Below the pieces are notes generated by a model. The model searched no databases. It was not told the origin of the DNA and saw only the letters and a list, made by a program, of their open reading frames with translations. This document shows, piece after piece, positions 51,463-59,222 of a stretch of 64,000 bases of DNA (positions are counted from its first letter, which is position 1; each line of letters begins with the position of its first letter). The position numbers were made by a program, and so were the translations under genes. The DNA comes from Sphingomonas sp. PP-CC-1A-547. GTDB lineage: Bacteria; Pseudomonadota; Alphaproteobacteria; Sphingomonadales; Sphingomonadaceae. The stretch is from NCBI RefSeq assembly GCF_003610375.1, contig NZ_RAPZ01000012.1, forward strand, positions 310,001 through 374,000. Direction: 5' to 3'.

Positions 51463-51810
51463 ATGGGCTTTTTCAGTCGTTTCTCGCCGATCGCGGCATA
51501 TCAGGACCTGCGGCTCTTCTTCAGCCAGCGCCGGCCGTACGAGCTGTTTTTTCTCGTGGCCGCGCTCGGCGTCACCAGTTTCCTGATCTACGCGTTCATG
51601 AAGGACTCGTACGTCGAGAAGGAGTACCGTCCGAAGATCATCTACGTCGAGCAATGGCCCGCCGATCGCACCGATGCGCAGATCGAAGCTCAGCAGAAGA
51701 TCGACGCACCGATCAAGGCCAAGGCGGTCGCCGAGCAGAAGGCCCGCGAGGACGCGCAACGCGAGTCGTTCAAGCGGCTGGACGACAAGCTGAAGGCCAT
51801 GGGCATCTGA
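51463..51810 (+). CDS. Small membrane-anchored hypothetical protein
   Basis: I do not recognise this 115-residue protein. It has one membrane helix, ELFFLVAALGVTSFLIYAF, at residues 30-48, after a short basic start (RFSPIAAYQDLRLFFSQRRP). The charged C-terminal coiled part (KIDAPIKAKAVAEQKARED, RESFKRLDDKLKAM) would face the periplasm. Small proteins of this layout occur next to rib genes in sphingomonads, but no function is known to me. Its stop overlaps the presumed ribD start (CTGA). Confidence 0.7.
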   Translation: MGFFSRFSPIAAYQDLRLFFSQRRPYELFFLVAALGVTSFLIYAFMKDSYVEKEYRPKIIYVEQWPADRTDAQIEAQQKIDAPIKAKAVAEQKAREDAQRESFKRLDDKLKAMGI

Positions 51811-52790
51811 CCCAGGCCGACACGCGCTGGATGGGCGCTGCGCTGGCACTCGCCGAACGAGGCCGAGGTCGAACCGCGCCCAACCCCAATGTCGGCTGCG
51901 TGATCGTGCTCGAAGGCCGGGTGGTCGGGCGCGGCTGGACGCAGGTTGGCGGACGTCCGCATGCCGAGGCGATGACGCTGGCCGAGGCTGGCGCGGAGGC
52001 TCGGGGGGCTACGGCTTACGTGACGCTGGAGCCGTGCGCACATCAGTCTCCGCGCGGGCCTGCATGCAGCGACCTGCTGATCGAGGCAGGCGTTGCGCGT
52101 GTCGTTGCCGCGCTCGAAGATCCCGATGCACGAACGGCAGGGCAGGGTTTTGCCCGGCTGGAGGCCGCTGGCATCGCCGTGACGCGCAGCGTTCGCGCGA
52201 ACGAAGCTAGACGTTCGATGGCCGGCTTTCTCACCCGGCAGGCGCTCGGCCGCCCGCACGTCACCCTGAAGCTTGCAACATCGCTCGACGGCTGCATCGC
52301 GATGGCGGACGGATCGAGCCGCTGGATCACCGGCCCGCAAGCCCGCGCCCACGCGCATCTCGAGCGGAGTCGGCACGAAGCGATCCTCGTCGGGCGCGGC
52401 ACGTATGACGCCGATGCGCCGCGACTCGACGTGCGGCTACCAGGGCTGGAAGCTCGCGGACCGATGCGCGTGCTTTTATCTTCGACCGCTGAAGACCTGC
52501 CCGGTTGGACCGTCATCGCTGCGCCGCAGAACGTCGCTACCCTTCCCCGCGTCGACCACATCCTCGTCGAAGGCGGCGCGGCCGTAGCGTCAGCGTTCCT
52601 CGCGGCCGATCTGGTCGACCGCATCCTCCTTTACCGCGCCCCGATCCTGATCGGCGGCGGCAAGCCTGCACTCCGCGACATCGGCCTCACAGACCTGGCC
52701 CAAGCACATGGTCGGTGGGCGATCGTCGATGCGCGGCAACTTGGCATGGACCGGCTCGAGGTCTACGAGCGCGAACGAAACGAGGCATAA
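51807..52790 (+). CDS. ribD: Bifunctional riboflavin deaminase/reductase RibD
   Basis: Converts the GTP cyclohydrolase II product in two steps (deamination, then sugar reduction). The N-terminal deaminase carries GGRPHAEAMTLAEAG (HAE zinc motif) and LEPCAHQSPRGPACSD (PC...C). The C-terminal reductase has TLKLATSLDGCIA and the NADPH-binding ILVGRGTYDADAPRLDVRLP, with ILVEGGAAVASAFLA near the end. The start is uncertain: CTG 51807 overlaps the previous stop and gives TQADTRWMGAALALAERG, aligning well with family N-termini, while ATG 51831 would lose eight residues. First gene of the rib cluster. Confidence 0.92.
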   Translation: MTQADTRWMGAALALAERGRGRTAPNPNVGCVIVLEGRVVGRGWTQVGGRPHAEAMTLAEAGAEARGATAYVTLEPCAHQSPRGPACSDLLIEAGVARVVAALEDPDARTAGQGFARLEAAGIAVTRSVRANEARRSMAGFLTRQALGRPHVTLKLATSLDGCIAMADGSSRWITGPQARAHAHLERSRHEAILVGRGTYDADAPRLDVRLPGLEARGPMRVLLSSTAEDLPGWTVIAAPQNVATLPRVDHILVEGGAAVASAFLAADLVDRILLYRAPILIGGGKPALRDIGLTDLAQAHGRWAIVDARQLGMDRLEVYERERNEA

Positions 52791-53401
52791 TGTTCACCGG
52801 AATCGTCACCGACATCGGCACCGTCACAACCGTGGAATCGCCCGGCGATACGCGTGTAGTCGTGAGCACCGCCTATGATACCGCCACCGTTGATCTCGGC
52901 GCGTCGATCTCCTGCTCGGGCGTCTGCCTGACCGTCGTGGATAAAGGCCCGAACTGGTTCGCGGTCGACGTCTCCGGCGAGACGATCAGCCGTACCGCCA
53001 AGGATCAGTGGACTGAAGGCCGAAAGTTCAACCTCGAACGCGCGATGAAGCTCGGCGACGAACTCGGCGGCCATATCGTCACGGGCCACGTCGACGGCCT
53101 CGGCACCGTCGTCGCGCTCGCGGAGGAAGGCGGCTCGCACCGCGTCACCATCCGCGCTGGCGCCGACATCGCGCCGTTCATCGCACCCAAGGGTTCGGTA
53201 ACGGTCGATGGCGTCTCGCTCACGGTAAACAGCGTCAAAGACATCGATGGGGAGGTCGAATTCGGCCTCAACATCATCCCGCATACCTGGGCGGTCACCA
53301 CGCTCGGGACGATCCAGATGGGGCAGTCGGTCAATATCGAGATCGATGTCCTCGCCCGCTATCTCCAACGCATGGAGCATTACCGTGTCAAAGCCAGCTG
53401 A
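52790..53401 (+). CDS. ribE: Riboflavin synthase alpha chain
   Basis: Last step of riboflavin synthesis: two lumazines give riboflavin plus a pyrimidine. 203 residues with the two homologous halves: MFTGIVTDIGTVTTVESPGD and GASISCSGVCLTVVD in the first, GHIVTGHVDGLGTVVALAEE and GSVTVDGVSLTVNSV in the second. The MFTGIV start and the catalytic NxxxxTL-type segment are intact. ATG 52790 overlaps the ribD stop (TAATG). Confidence 0.96.
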   Translation: MFTGIVTDIGTVTTVESPGDTRVVVSTAYDTATVDLGASISCSGVCLTVVDKGPNWFAVDVSGETISRTAKDQWTEGRKFNLERAMKLGDELGGHIVTGHVDGLGTVVALAEEGGSHRVTIRAGADIAPFIAPKGSVTVDGVSLTVNSVKDIDGEVEFGLNIIPHTWAVTTLGTIQMGQSVNIEIDVLARYLQRMEHYRVKAS

Positions 53402-54539
53402 ATTAGCCCGTCTCAAGCACGGCTATCTGTCGAGCCCCGAAGAGATCATCGACGAGGCGCGCAATGGCCGGATGTTCATCCTGGTCGACGACGAGGACCG
53501 CGAAAATGAGGGCGATCTCGTCATCCCCGCGCAGATGGCTACCCCTGAGAAGATCAACTTCATGGCGAAGTTCGGTCGCGGCCTGATCTGCCTCGCGCTG
53601 ACCAGGGAGCGGACCGAGGAACTTGGGCTCGAACTGATGAGCCGCAACAACGGCACTCGTCACGAGACCGCGTTCACCGTGTCCATCGAGGCGCTCGAAG
53701 GCGTCACCACCGGCATCTCCGCCGCCGATCGCGCTCGGACGATCGCGGTGGCGGTCGATGCGACCAAGGGCAAGCCGGACATCGTCACCCCCGGCCACGT
53801 CTTCCCGCTGGTCGCGCGCGACGGCGGCGTGCTGATCCGCGCCGGCCATACCGAGGCTGCGGTCGACGTCGCGCGGCTCGCCGGGCTCAACCCCTCGGGC
53901 GTGATCTGCGAGATCATGAACGAAGACGGCACGATGGCGCGGATGGACGACCTCGTCACCTTCGCGCAGTTCCACAACGTCAAGATCGGCACGATCCGCG
54001 ACCTGATCGCGTACCGCCGCCGCCACGATCACCTCGTCGAGAAGCGCGCCGAGGCCAAGTTTACCTCCGAATGGGGTGGCGACTGGAGCGCGCTGACATT
54101 CTGGAACAAGGCGACCGGCACCGAGCAGGTCGCGCTGGTCAAGGGCAAGATCGACCCCGCCAAGCCGACGCTGGTCCGCATGCACGCGCTGTCGCCGTTC
54201 GCGGACATCTTCGGCGAATCGGGCGATCGCGGTCGTATTCTCGCGCGATCGATGCAGATGATCGCGGACGAGGGCGCTGGCGTGATCGTCGTCATCAACC
54301 GGCCGCGCAGCAACACCTTCACCTCGGCCGTGATGAAGAAGGCGGGCGCGGAGATCACCCCGGACATGGAGGAACTGCGCGACTACGGCGTCGGCGCGAT
54401 GATCCTGACCGAACTCGGCGTCCACGACATGGTGCTGATCACCAACACGCATCACACGCTGGTCGGCCTCGACGGCTACGGCCTGTCAATCGTCGGCGAG
54501 CGCCCGATCGCCTCCCTGAACACCGAAAAGAGCAACTGA
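53385..54539 (+). CDS. ribB: 3,4-dihydroxy-2-butanone-4-phosphate synthase with degenerate GTP cyclohydrolase II domain
   Basis: The N-terminal 200 residues are a complete Rib[21 protein letters not shown] (acidic metal loop), [40 protein letters not shown]. The C-terminal half has the GCHII fold, but the zinc-binding cysteines (normally in a SLRCDCG-type motif) are replaced: [20 protein letters not shown]. So it is probably inactive as GTP cyclohydrolase II, as known for such proteins in other alphaproteobacteria (RibBX type), and a separate ribA is needed. It starts at GTG 53385, overlapping ribE by 17 bases; ATG is not available. Confidence 0.93.
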   Translation: MSKPAELARLKHGYLSSPEEIIDEARNGRMFILVDDEDRENEGDLVIPAQMATPEKINFMAKFGRGLICLALTRERTEELGLELMSRNNGTRHETAFTVSIEALEGVTTGISAADRARTIAVAVDATKGKPDIVTPGHVFPLVARDGGVLIRAGHTEAAVDVARLAGLNPSGVICEIMNEDGTMARMDDLVTFAQFHNVKIGTIRDLIAYRRRHDHLVEKRAEAKFTSEWGGDWSALTFWNKATGTEQVALVKGKIDPAKPTLVRMHALSPFADIFGESGDRGRILARSMQMIADEGAGVIVVINRPRSNTFTSAVMKKAGAEITPDMEELRDYGVGAMILTELGVHDMVLITNTHHTLVGLDGYGLSIVGERPIASLNTEKSN

Positions 54540-54961
54540 TGGCGCATCTCCTTATCGTCGAAGCCCGGTTCTACGATCACCTCAACGACCTGCTGGTCGA
54601 AGGCGCGAAGGCCGCGATCGAAGCCGCCGGCCACACGCACGAGACGATCACCGTGCCCGGCGCGCTCGAAGTCCCTGGCGCGATCGCGCTGGCGGCCGAG
54701 AGCGAGACGTTCGACGCCTATGTCGCGCTTGGCGTCGTGATCCGCGGCGAGACCTATCATTTCGAGATCGTCGCGGGCGAGAGCGCACGCGGGATCATGC
54801 AGCTGACGATGGACGGCTTGGCCGTCGGCAACGGCATCCTGACCACCGAGAACGAGGCGCAGGCGTTGACCCGCGCGAAGCCCACCGAAGGCGACAAGGG
54901 CGGTGGCGCGGCGAACGCGGCGCTGGCGATGCTCGCGCTCAAGGACCGCTTCATCGCATGA
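54539..54961 (+). CDS. ribH: 6,7-dimethyl-8-ribityllumazine synthase
   Basis: Penultimate step: condenses the RibD product with dihydroxybutanone phosphate. 140 residues. Family stretches are [55 protein letters not shown] (catalytic His) and [19 protein letters not shown] 54539 overlaps the ribB stop (TGATG). It overlaps the GNAT gene by ATGA, so translation runs on from the rib genes. Confidence 0.96.
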   Translation: MAHLLIVEARFYDHLNDLLVEGAKAAIEAAGHTHETITVPGALEVPGAIALAAESETFDAYVALGVVIRGETYHFEIVAGESARGIMQLTMDGLAVGNGILTTENEAQALTRAKPTEGDKGGGAANAALAMLALKDRFIA

Positions 54962-55503
54962 CCGCGCCGGTGCTCCTGACGGAGCGCCTGTTGCTCCGGC
55001 CCTTGGGACCGGAGGATGCCGAGGCGTGGTATGCGTTCCACGTCGATCCCGTCACGATGCGCCATCTCGGTGGTGTTCAGTCGCGCAGCGTTGCCTGGCG
55101 CGGTCTTTGCGCGATGGCGGGTGCGTGGAGCATTCGCGGCTTCTCGATGTTCGCGGTGACGCTGCGCGATACCGGCGAATGGATCGGCCGCGTCGGCCCG
55201 TGGCAGCCCGAAGACTGGCCGGGAACGGAAATCGGCTGGGGACTCGCATCGCAGTTCGCCGGTCGCGGGTTCGCACGCGAGGCGGCGACGGCAACGATCG
55301 ACTATGCGGTGGATGTGCTCGGCTGGACCGACATCATCCACACCATCGCACCCGACAACGCCGAGTCGATCGCACTCGCGCGGCGGCTCGGGTCGACCAA
55401 CCGCGGCCCAACGACACTTCCCCCGCCGCTCGAATCGCTGCCGGTAGACGATTGGGGCCAGAGCGCCGCCGACTGGCGGGCGCGGAGAGCAGGCCGTGGG
55501 TGA
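54958..55503 (+). CDS. GNAT-family N-acetyltransferase (RimJ/RimL type)
   Basis: A 181-residue acetyl-CoA-dependent transferase. The opening [19 protein letters not shown] and the acetyl-CoA loop [20 protein letters not shown] (Q/RxxGxG/A) are typical, followed by [20 protein letters not shown] and ARRLGSTN. RimJ/RimL-like members acetylate ribosomal protein N-termini or small molecules; the target here is unknown. It is coupled to ribH by ATGA and to the DUF4169 gene by an eight-base overlap. Confidence 0.88.
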   Translation: MTAPVLLTERLLLRPLGPEDAEAWYAFHVDPVTMRHLGGVQSRSVAWRGLCAMAGAWSIRGFSMFAVTLRDTGEWIGRVGPWQPEDWPGTEIGWGLASQFAGRGFAREAATATIDYAVDVLGWTDIIHTIAPDNAESIALARRLGSTNRGPTTLPPPLESLPVDDWGQSAADWRARRAGRG

Positions 55504-55693
55504 CGTGATCAACCTGCGGCTCGTCCGAAAACGGCGGGCTCGTGACGAGGCTTCGTCGACGGCGGATCGGAACCGCAAGCTGTTCGGGCGGACCACGGCG
55601 CAGCAGGCTGCGGACGCGGCCGCGAAGACTCGGATCGAGAGGGCGCTCGACGGCGCGAGGCTCGATTCCACCTCCGACACGTTCGAGGAATAA
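55496..55693 (+). CDS. DUF4169 family small protein
   Basis: A 65-residue, very basic protein starting at GTG 55496. The opening [20 protein letters not shown] is the DUF4169 signature, followed by ADRNRKLFGRTTAQQAADAA. Short helical proteins of this family occur throughout alphaproteobacteria; no function is known. It overlaps the GNAT gene and closes the rib operon. Confidence 0.82.
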   Translation: MGDVINLRLVRKRRARDEASSTADRNRKLFGRTTAQQAADAAAKTRIERALDGARLDSTSDTFEE

Positions 55694-56097
55694 CCTCGCC
55701 TTCATCCTTCCGACAGCAAGGTCGTCCCGGGGCCCCTTATCTTGGCAGCGTCAGACTGAACCAACGTTCGATTTACGATCCTGACCCGCCACAGGAAGGA
55801 TCGATCAAGTCTGCGCCCTAGAATTGCGAAAATCGTGATAGCTTTGCCGGAACCGAAGGCAGGTCGGCCGCGCCGCCCGCAACAATCACGGTGCCGATGT
55901 CCTTTGAGCAAGTACGTGTCGGTAGTTGTGCGGCATGATGCCTTCCTTGTTCTGCCGCGAAGGCGGGAGCCCAGACTGGATCCCCGCCTTCGCGGGGAAA
56001 CAAGATTCTCAGGAGTTGAGCCAACTGTCCTCAACTGCCTCACCATAGGAACGTCACGCCCGCCGCGCCGTTATGCCTCCGTAACAAAGGGGCGCTC
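55694..56097. other. Gene-free stretch between DUF4169 and DUF1206 genes
   Basis: About 400 bases without a gene. It holds one family C inverted repeat (55949-56003), a TATCTT box in C-rich context (55738-55743) with no gene close behind, and a lower-GC section around 55800-55920. Nothing else was recognised. Confidence 0.5.
55949..56003. repeat. Inverted repeat, family C
   Basis: gttctgccgcgaaggcggga and ccccgccttcgcggggaaac around cccagactgga; one base of the left arm differs from the copy at 31432. Confidence 0.8.
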
Positions 56098-56913
56098 ATG
56101 ATTTCGGATGCGAATGCGACGTTGTTCGCCAAACTCGGCTTCGCCGCGCGCGGGGTGGTGTATATTCTCGTCGGCTGGTTCGCGGTCGACGCGGCGTTGC
56201 GCGGTGGCGAGATCGCCGACAATCAGGGCGCGATCGGGTCGATGGCGGACGAGGCGTTCGGCCCGGTGCTGCTCGCGATCGTCGCCGCGGGCCTGCTCGG
56301 CTACGCGGTCTGGCGACTGACGGAGGCCGCAGCGAACCCCGAGCAGATCGGCAGCGACGTCAAGGGCAGCCTCAAGCGGATCGGCCACGTCGTCAGCGGC
56401 ATCGCGCATCTGATTCTCGCCTGGACAGCCGCCAAGCTCGCGATGAAGACCGGATCGCGCGACGCCGCCGTCTCACCCGGGGACGAGAGTGCGCGCGACT
56501 GGACCGCGTTGCTACTCGACCAACCGGCCGGACGTGTTCTGGTCGGCGCCGTCGCAGTCGGCGTACTGGTCGCCGCCTTCCAGCAGGCGCAGAAGGCGTG
56601 GCGCGGTGACTTCATCCACGATCTGCGTGGCGACGCTCCCGCGCCCGGTTATGTCTGCACGATGGGGAGGATCGGCTACGGGGCGCGGGCGCTCGTGTTC
56701 CTAATCGTCGCCGGGCTGTTCGGATTAGCTGCATGGACCGCGCATGCCAGCGACGCGGGCGGCGTGGCCGAGGCACTGGAACGGCTGCAATCGCAACCGG
56801 GCGGCAAGTGGTTGCTCGCGCTGACCGGTATCGGGCTGGCGCTGTTCGGCGCGTACAGTCTGGTCGAGGCGCGCTTCCGCCGGATCCATGTCGACCTGCC
56901 GGGTACCGATTAG
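56098..56913 (+). CDS. DUF1206 family membrane protein
   Basis: A 271-residue protein with three repeats of a two-helix unit: FAKLGFAARGVVYILVGWFA, IGHVVSGIAHLILAWTAAKL and GRIGYGARALVFLIVAGLFG, each with its partner helix. This is the DUF1206 architecture, with six membrane spans in total. The conserved GFAARGVVYILVG-type sequence recurs in weaker form. Function unknown. It stands alone after a repeat. Confidence 0.85.
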   Translation: MISDANATLFAKLGFAARGVVYILVGWFAVDAALRGGEIADNQGAIGSMADEAFGPVLLAIVAAGLLGYAVWRLTEAAANPEQIGSDVKGSLKRIGHVVSGIAHLILAWTAAKLAMKTGSRDAAVSPGDESARDWTALLLDQPAGRVLVGAVAVGVLVAAFQQAQKAWRGDFIHDLRGDAPAPGYVCTMGRIGYGARALVFLIVAGLFGLAAWTAHASDAGGVAEALERLQSQPGGKWLLALTGIGLALFGAYSLVEARFRRIHVDLPGTD

Positions 56914-57077
56914 AGCTTTCTTCTCTCCCATGTCCCCTCCCCGTTAAGGCGGGGGGCCAACGATGGCGTTCGTGTCCTTGGCTCCTGCCCTCGCGGAAGA
57001 ACGACAATGATAGCCAGCGGCAAAAGATCACGGGTGCATCAGGGGATCGTTAAGCCGCGGACGTTACGGAGATCGTC

Positions 57078-57452
57078 ATGTACACGATCAGCTTCGACGT
57101 CCCGACCAAGACACTCAACATCGTCACCGAGGGGTTCTGGTCGGTCGCGACGACGGCGGCGTTCTCGGCAGAGCTGCTCGCTCGGGGATCGGCAGCGCGG
57201 CTGTATCACGGCCGGTTCGTCGTGCTCGCCGACCTGCGAAAGGCCGCCATCCAGCCGTTGAAGGTCGTCGATGCGCTGGAGGCGATGATGCCCAAGGCGT
57301 TGAAGGTGACGTCCGCACCGATCGCCGCGGTGGTGGCGTCGCATCTGGCCAAGCTTCAGACCGAACGCTATCTGAAGGCCGAGAACTGCCGGACGTTCCT
57401 TGATATCGACGAGGCTAAGGCGTGGCTGGCCGGGGATCACCCGCACGCCTGA
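57078..57452 (+). CDS. Hypothetical STAS/SpoIIAA-like protein
   Basis: A 124-residue protein I do not recognise with certainty. Its order of strands and helices (MYTISFDVPTKTLNIVTEGF, WSVATTAAFSAELLARGSAA, FVVLADLRKAAIQPLKVVDA, RTFLDIDEAKAWL) resembles the SpoIIAA/STAS-like fold that often binds lipids or small ligands. Similar proteins carry the LADLRxA core and the final EAxxWL. No partner is evident. ATG 57078 with GGAG upstream. Confidence 0.6.
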   Translation: MYTISFDVPTKTLNIVTEGFWSVATTAAFSAELLARGSAARLYHGRFVVLADLRKAAIQPLKVVDALEAMMPKALKVTSAPIAAVVASHLAKLQTERYLKAENCRTFLDIDEAKAWLAGDHPHA

Positions 57453-57459
57453 GTCGCGG

Positions 57460-57954
57460 TCAGCCTTCGCTGGCCGTTTCCAGCAAAGCCGCCTCGACCT
57501 CCTCGACGCTGATACCGAACGCCCCCGCGAGCGCCGACAGCGACGCACCGCGATCCGCCAAGGTCCGTATCCGCTTCGGATCGACGATGGTGGTGTAATT
57601 GCGAGTATCGCGCACCTTCTTCGTCTCTTCGCCACTCCGCGCAAGCGCGCCCGAGCGGCGGCGCTTCGAGATCTTCAGCGCCTCGACGTCGTTGGTCGGC
57701 GGCGCATCGAGCCGCGCCTTGATCCGCTGATCCTCCTCGATCCGCCGGCTTTCGCGGGCGTGTTCGCGCTCTTGGGACTGGAGATCACGTTGGGCGGCGC
57801 GCGATTCGGATCGCTGTTCAGACGCGGCAAGCCGCTCCTTTGCGCGCTGCTCGCGGCCGTTGGCACGCTCCTCCGCGCGTTTTGCGGCCCGGTCGGCGGT
57901 ACCGGGCATGAGCGGCCCCGTTCCCCTGCCGCCGCTCGGCCAGCCGTCGGTCAT
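57460..57954 (-). CDS. Hypothetical coiled-coil protein with HTH-like C-terminus
   Basis: A 164-residue protein of unknown family. Residues 20-90 form a long Arg/Glu/Ala-rich helix (RAAKRAEERANGREQRAKER, LQSQEREHARESRRIEED), probably a coiled coil. The C-terminal 50 residues (RIRTLADRGASLSALAGAF, GISVEEVEAALLE) look like a small HTH domain. Such proteins could bind DNA as dimers. ATG 57954 has AGGA upstream at seven bases; an alternative start is 57972. Convergent with the gene at 57078, separated by seven bases. Confidence 0.6.
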   Translation of the reverse strand: MTDGWPSGGRGTGPLMPGTADRAAKRAEERANGREQRAKERLAASEQRSESRAAQRDLQSQEREHARESRRIEEDQRIKARLDAPPTNDVEALKISKRRRSGALARSGEETKKVRDTRNYTTIVDPKRIRTLADRGASLSALAGAFGISVEEVEAALLETASEG

Positions 57955-58040
57955 TCGATATCCTGTCGTCACCGGTACGCTACCCAGAGCGCGGAAGCGC
58001 GCTGCTAGGCCATGGCGTCATCGGTGACCAGGGCCCTGAC

Positions 58041-58066
58041 GATCCTCCCCCTTGTGGGGGAGGATC
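58041..58066 (-). terminator. Hairpin after the Old Yellow Enzyme gene
   Basis: A perfect 11-bp stem gatcctccccc/gggggaggatc, loop ttgt, 17 bases past the OYE stop. No U-run follows; REP-like arms. Confidence 0.5.
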
Positions 58067-58082
58067 GAGCGTCTTTCAGCCG

Positions 58083-59171
58083 TTACGCGTTCACGGTCTC
58101 GAGCGCGGGGTAGTCGATGTAGCCCTCGGGGCCCTGGCTGTACCACGTCTTCGCATCGTCCTGTGCGAGCGGTGCGCCGGTGCGCAGGCGCTCGGGCAGG
58201 TCGGGGTTCGCGATGAACGTGCGACCGAAGGTGATCGCGTCGGCATTGCCCGAATCGAGCTCGGCCTGCGCTTCTTCGACGGTCGTGTAGTCCGAGTTCA
58301 CGATCAGCACGCCGTTGAACGCCTTGCGGATCGCCGGGCTGAGCTTCGGCACGTCGGTCTTGCCGAAGGTACCGTCGGGGCCGGGCTCGCGCAGTTCGAG
58401 GAACGCGATGCCGAGATCGGACAGCGCCTTGGCAGCGGCAGTGAACAGCGCCTCGGGGTTGCTGTCGTCGACACCCTGCGAATCGCCGTTCGGCGACAGG
58501 CGGACGCTGACGCGGTCGGCGCCGGCAACCGAGATCACGCGCTCGGCGACTTCACGCAGTAGGCGGACGCGGTTCTCGATCGAGCCGCCATATTCGTCGG
58601 TGCGGAAATTGGCGTTGTCGCGCAGGAACTGGTCGATCAGATAGCCATTCGCCGCGTGAATCTGCACGCCGTCAAAGCCGGCCGCGAGCGCGTTCTTGGT
58701 CGCCAGTTCGTAGTCGGCTAGCAGGCGCGGGATCTCGTTGGTATCGAGCGGACGCGCGACCTCGAAATCCTTCTTGCCTTCGAACGTGTGCGCCTGGCCT
58801 TCGGTCGCGGTCGCCGACGACGACACGGGCTGCGTTTCGTACACCGACGAGTGGCCCTGGCGACCCATGTGCCACAGCTGCGCGACGATCCGACCGCCGG
58901 CGGTGTGAACCGAGTCGGTGACGGGCTTCCAGGCGGCGACCTGCGCATCGGTCCACAAACCCGGCGCGAACGGCCAGCCGAGACCTTCGCGGCTGATGCC
59001 GGTGGCTTCCGAGATGATCAGGCCGGCGCTCGCACGCTGCGTGTAATACTCGACCATGATGTCGGACGGCACCGCATCCCTGTCGGCACGCCCGCGGGTG
59101 AGCGGCGCCATGATGATGCGGTTCGGCGCTTCGACGGCACCAAGGGTAATCGGATCGAAAAGGCTAGGCAT
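58083..59171 (-). CDS. Old Yellow Enzyme-family alkene reductase (NemA-like)
   Basis: An FMN-dependent oxidoreductase, 362 residues, reducing activated C=C bonds and nitro compounds with NADPH. The FMN-binding start ITLGAVEAPNRIIMAPLTRG, the substrate loop FDGVQIHAANGYLIDQFLRD (His/Asn pair), DEYGGSIENRVRLLREV, and the phosphate-binding GNADAITFGRTFIANPDL are all present. The full barrel is intact. Typical roles are detoxification of electrophiles or nitrate esters. A TATCTT box lies at 59200-59205 upstream. Confidence 0.93.
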   Translation of the reverse strand: MPSLFDPITLGAVEAPNRIIMAPLTRGRADRDAVPSDIMVEYYTQRASAGLIISEATGISREGLGWPFAPGLWTDAQVAAWKPVTDSVHTAGGRIVAQLWHMGRQGHSSVYETQPVSSSATATEGQAHTFEGKKDFEVARPLDTNEIPRLLADYELATKNALAAGFDGVQIHAANGYLIDQFLRDNANFRTDEYGGSIENRVRLLREVAERVISVAGADRVSVRLSPNGDSQGVDDSNPEALFTAAAKALSDLGIAFLELREPGPDGTFGKTDVPKLSPAIRKAFNGVLIVNSDYTTVEEAQAELDSGNADAITFGRTFIANPDLPERLRTGAPLAQDDAKTWYSQGPEGYIDYPALETVNA

Positions 59172-59199
59172 GGGGGCTCCTTATTGGCCTGACGGGCGG

Positions 59200-59205
59200 A
59201 AGATA
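59200..59205 (-). promoter_or_regulatory. Candidate -10 of the OYE gene
   Basis: TATCTT after CTCC on the minus strand, 29 bases before the ATG, the same motif as at cdc48 and ppiB. The -35 is poor. Confidence 0.35.
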
Positions 59206-59222
59206 GGAGGCTACAGGGCGGC

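Noticed and set aside
51408-51806. FMN riboswitch before the rib genes
   Set aside because: No conserved RFN-like sequence was found upstream of ribD or the preceding small gene; that space is coding or too short.
53403-54455. A 350-codon minus-strand frame opposite ribB
   Set aside because: Shadow of ribB; acidic/histidine-rich product without homology features.
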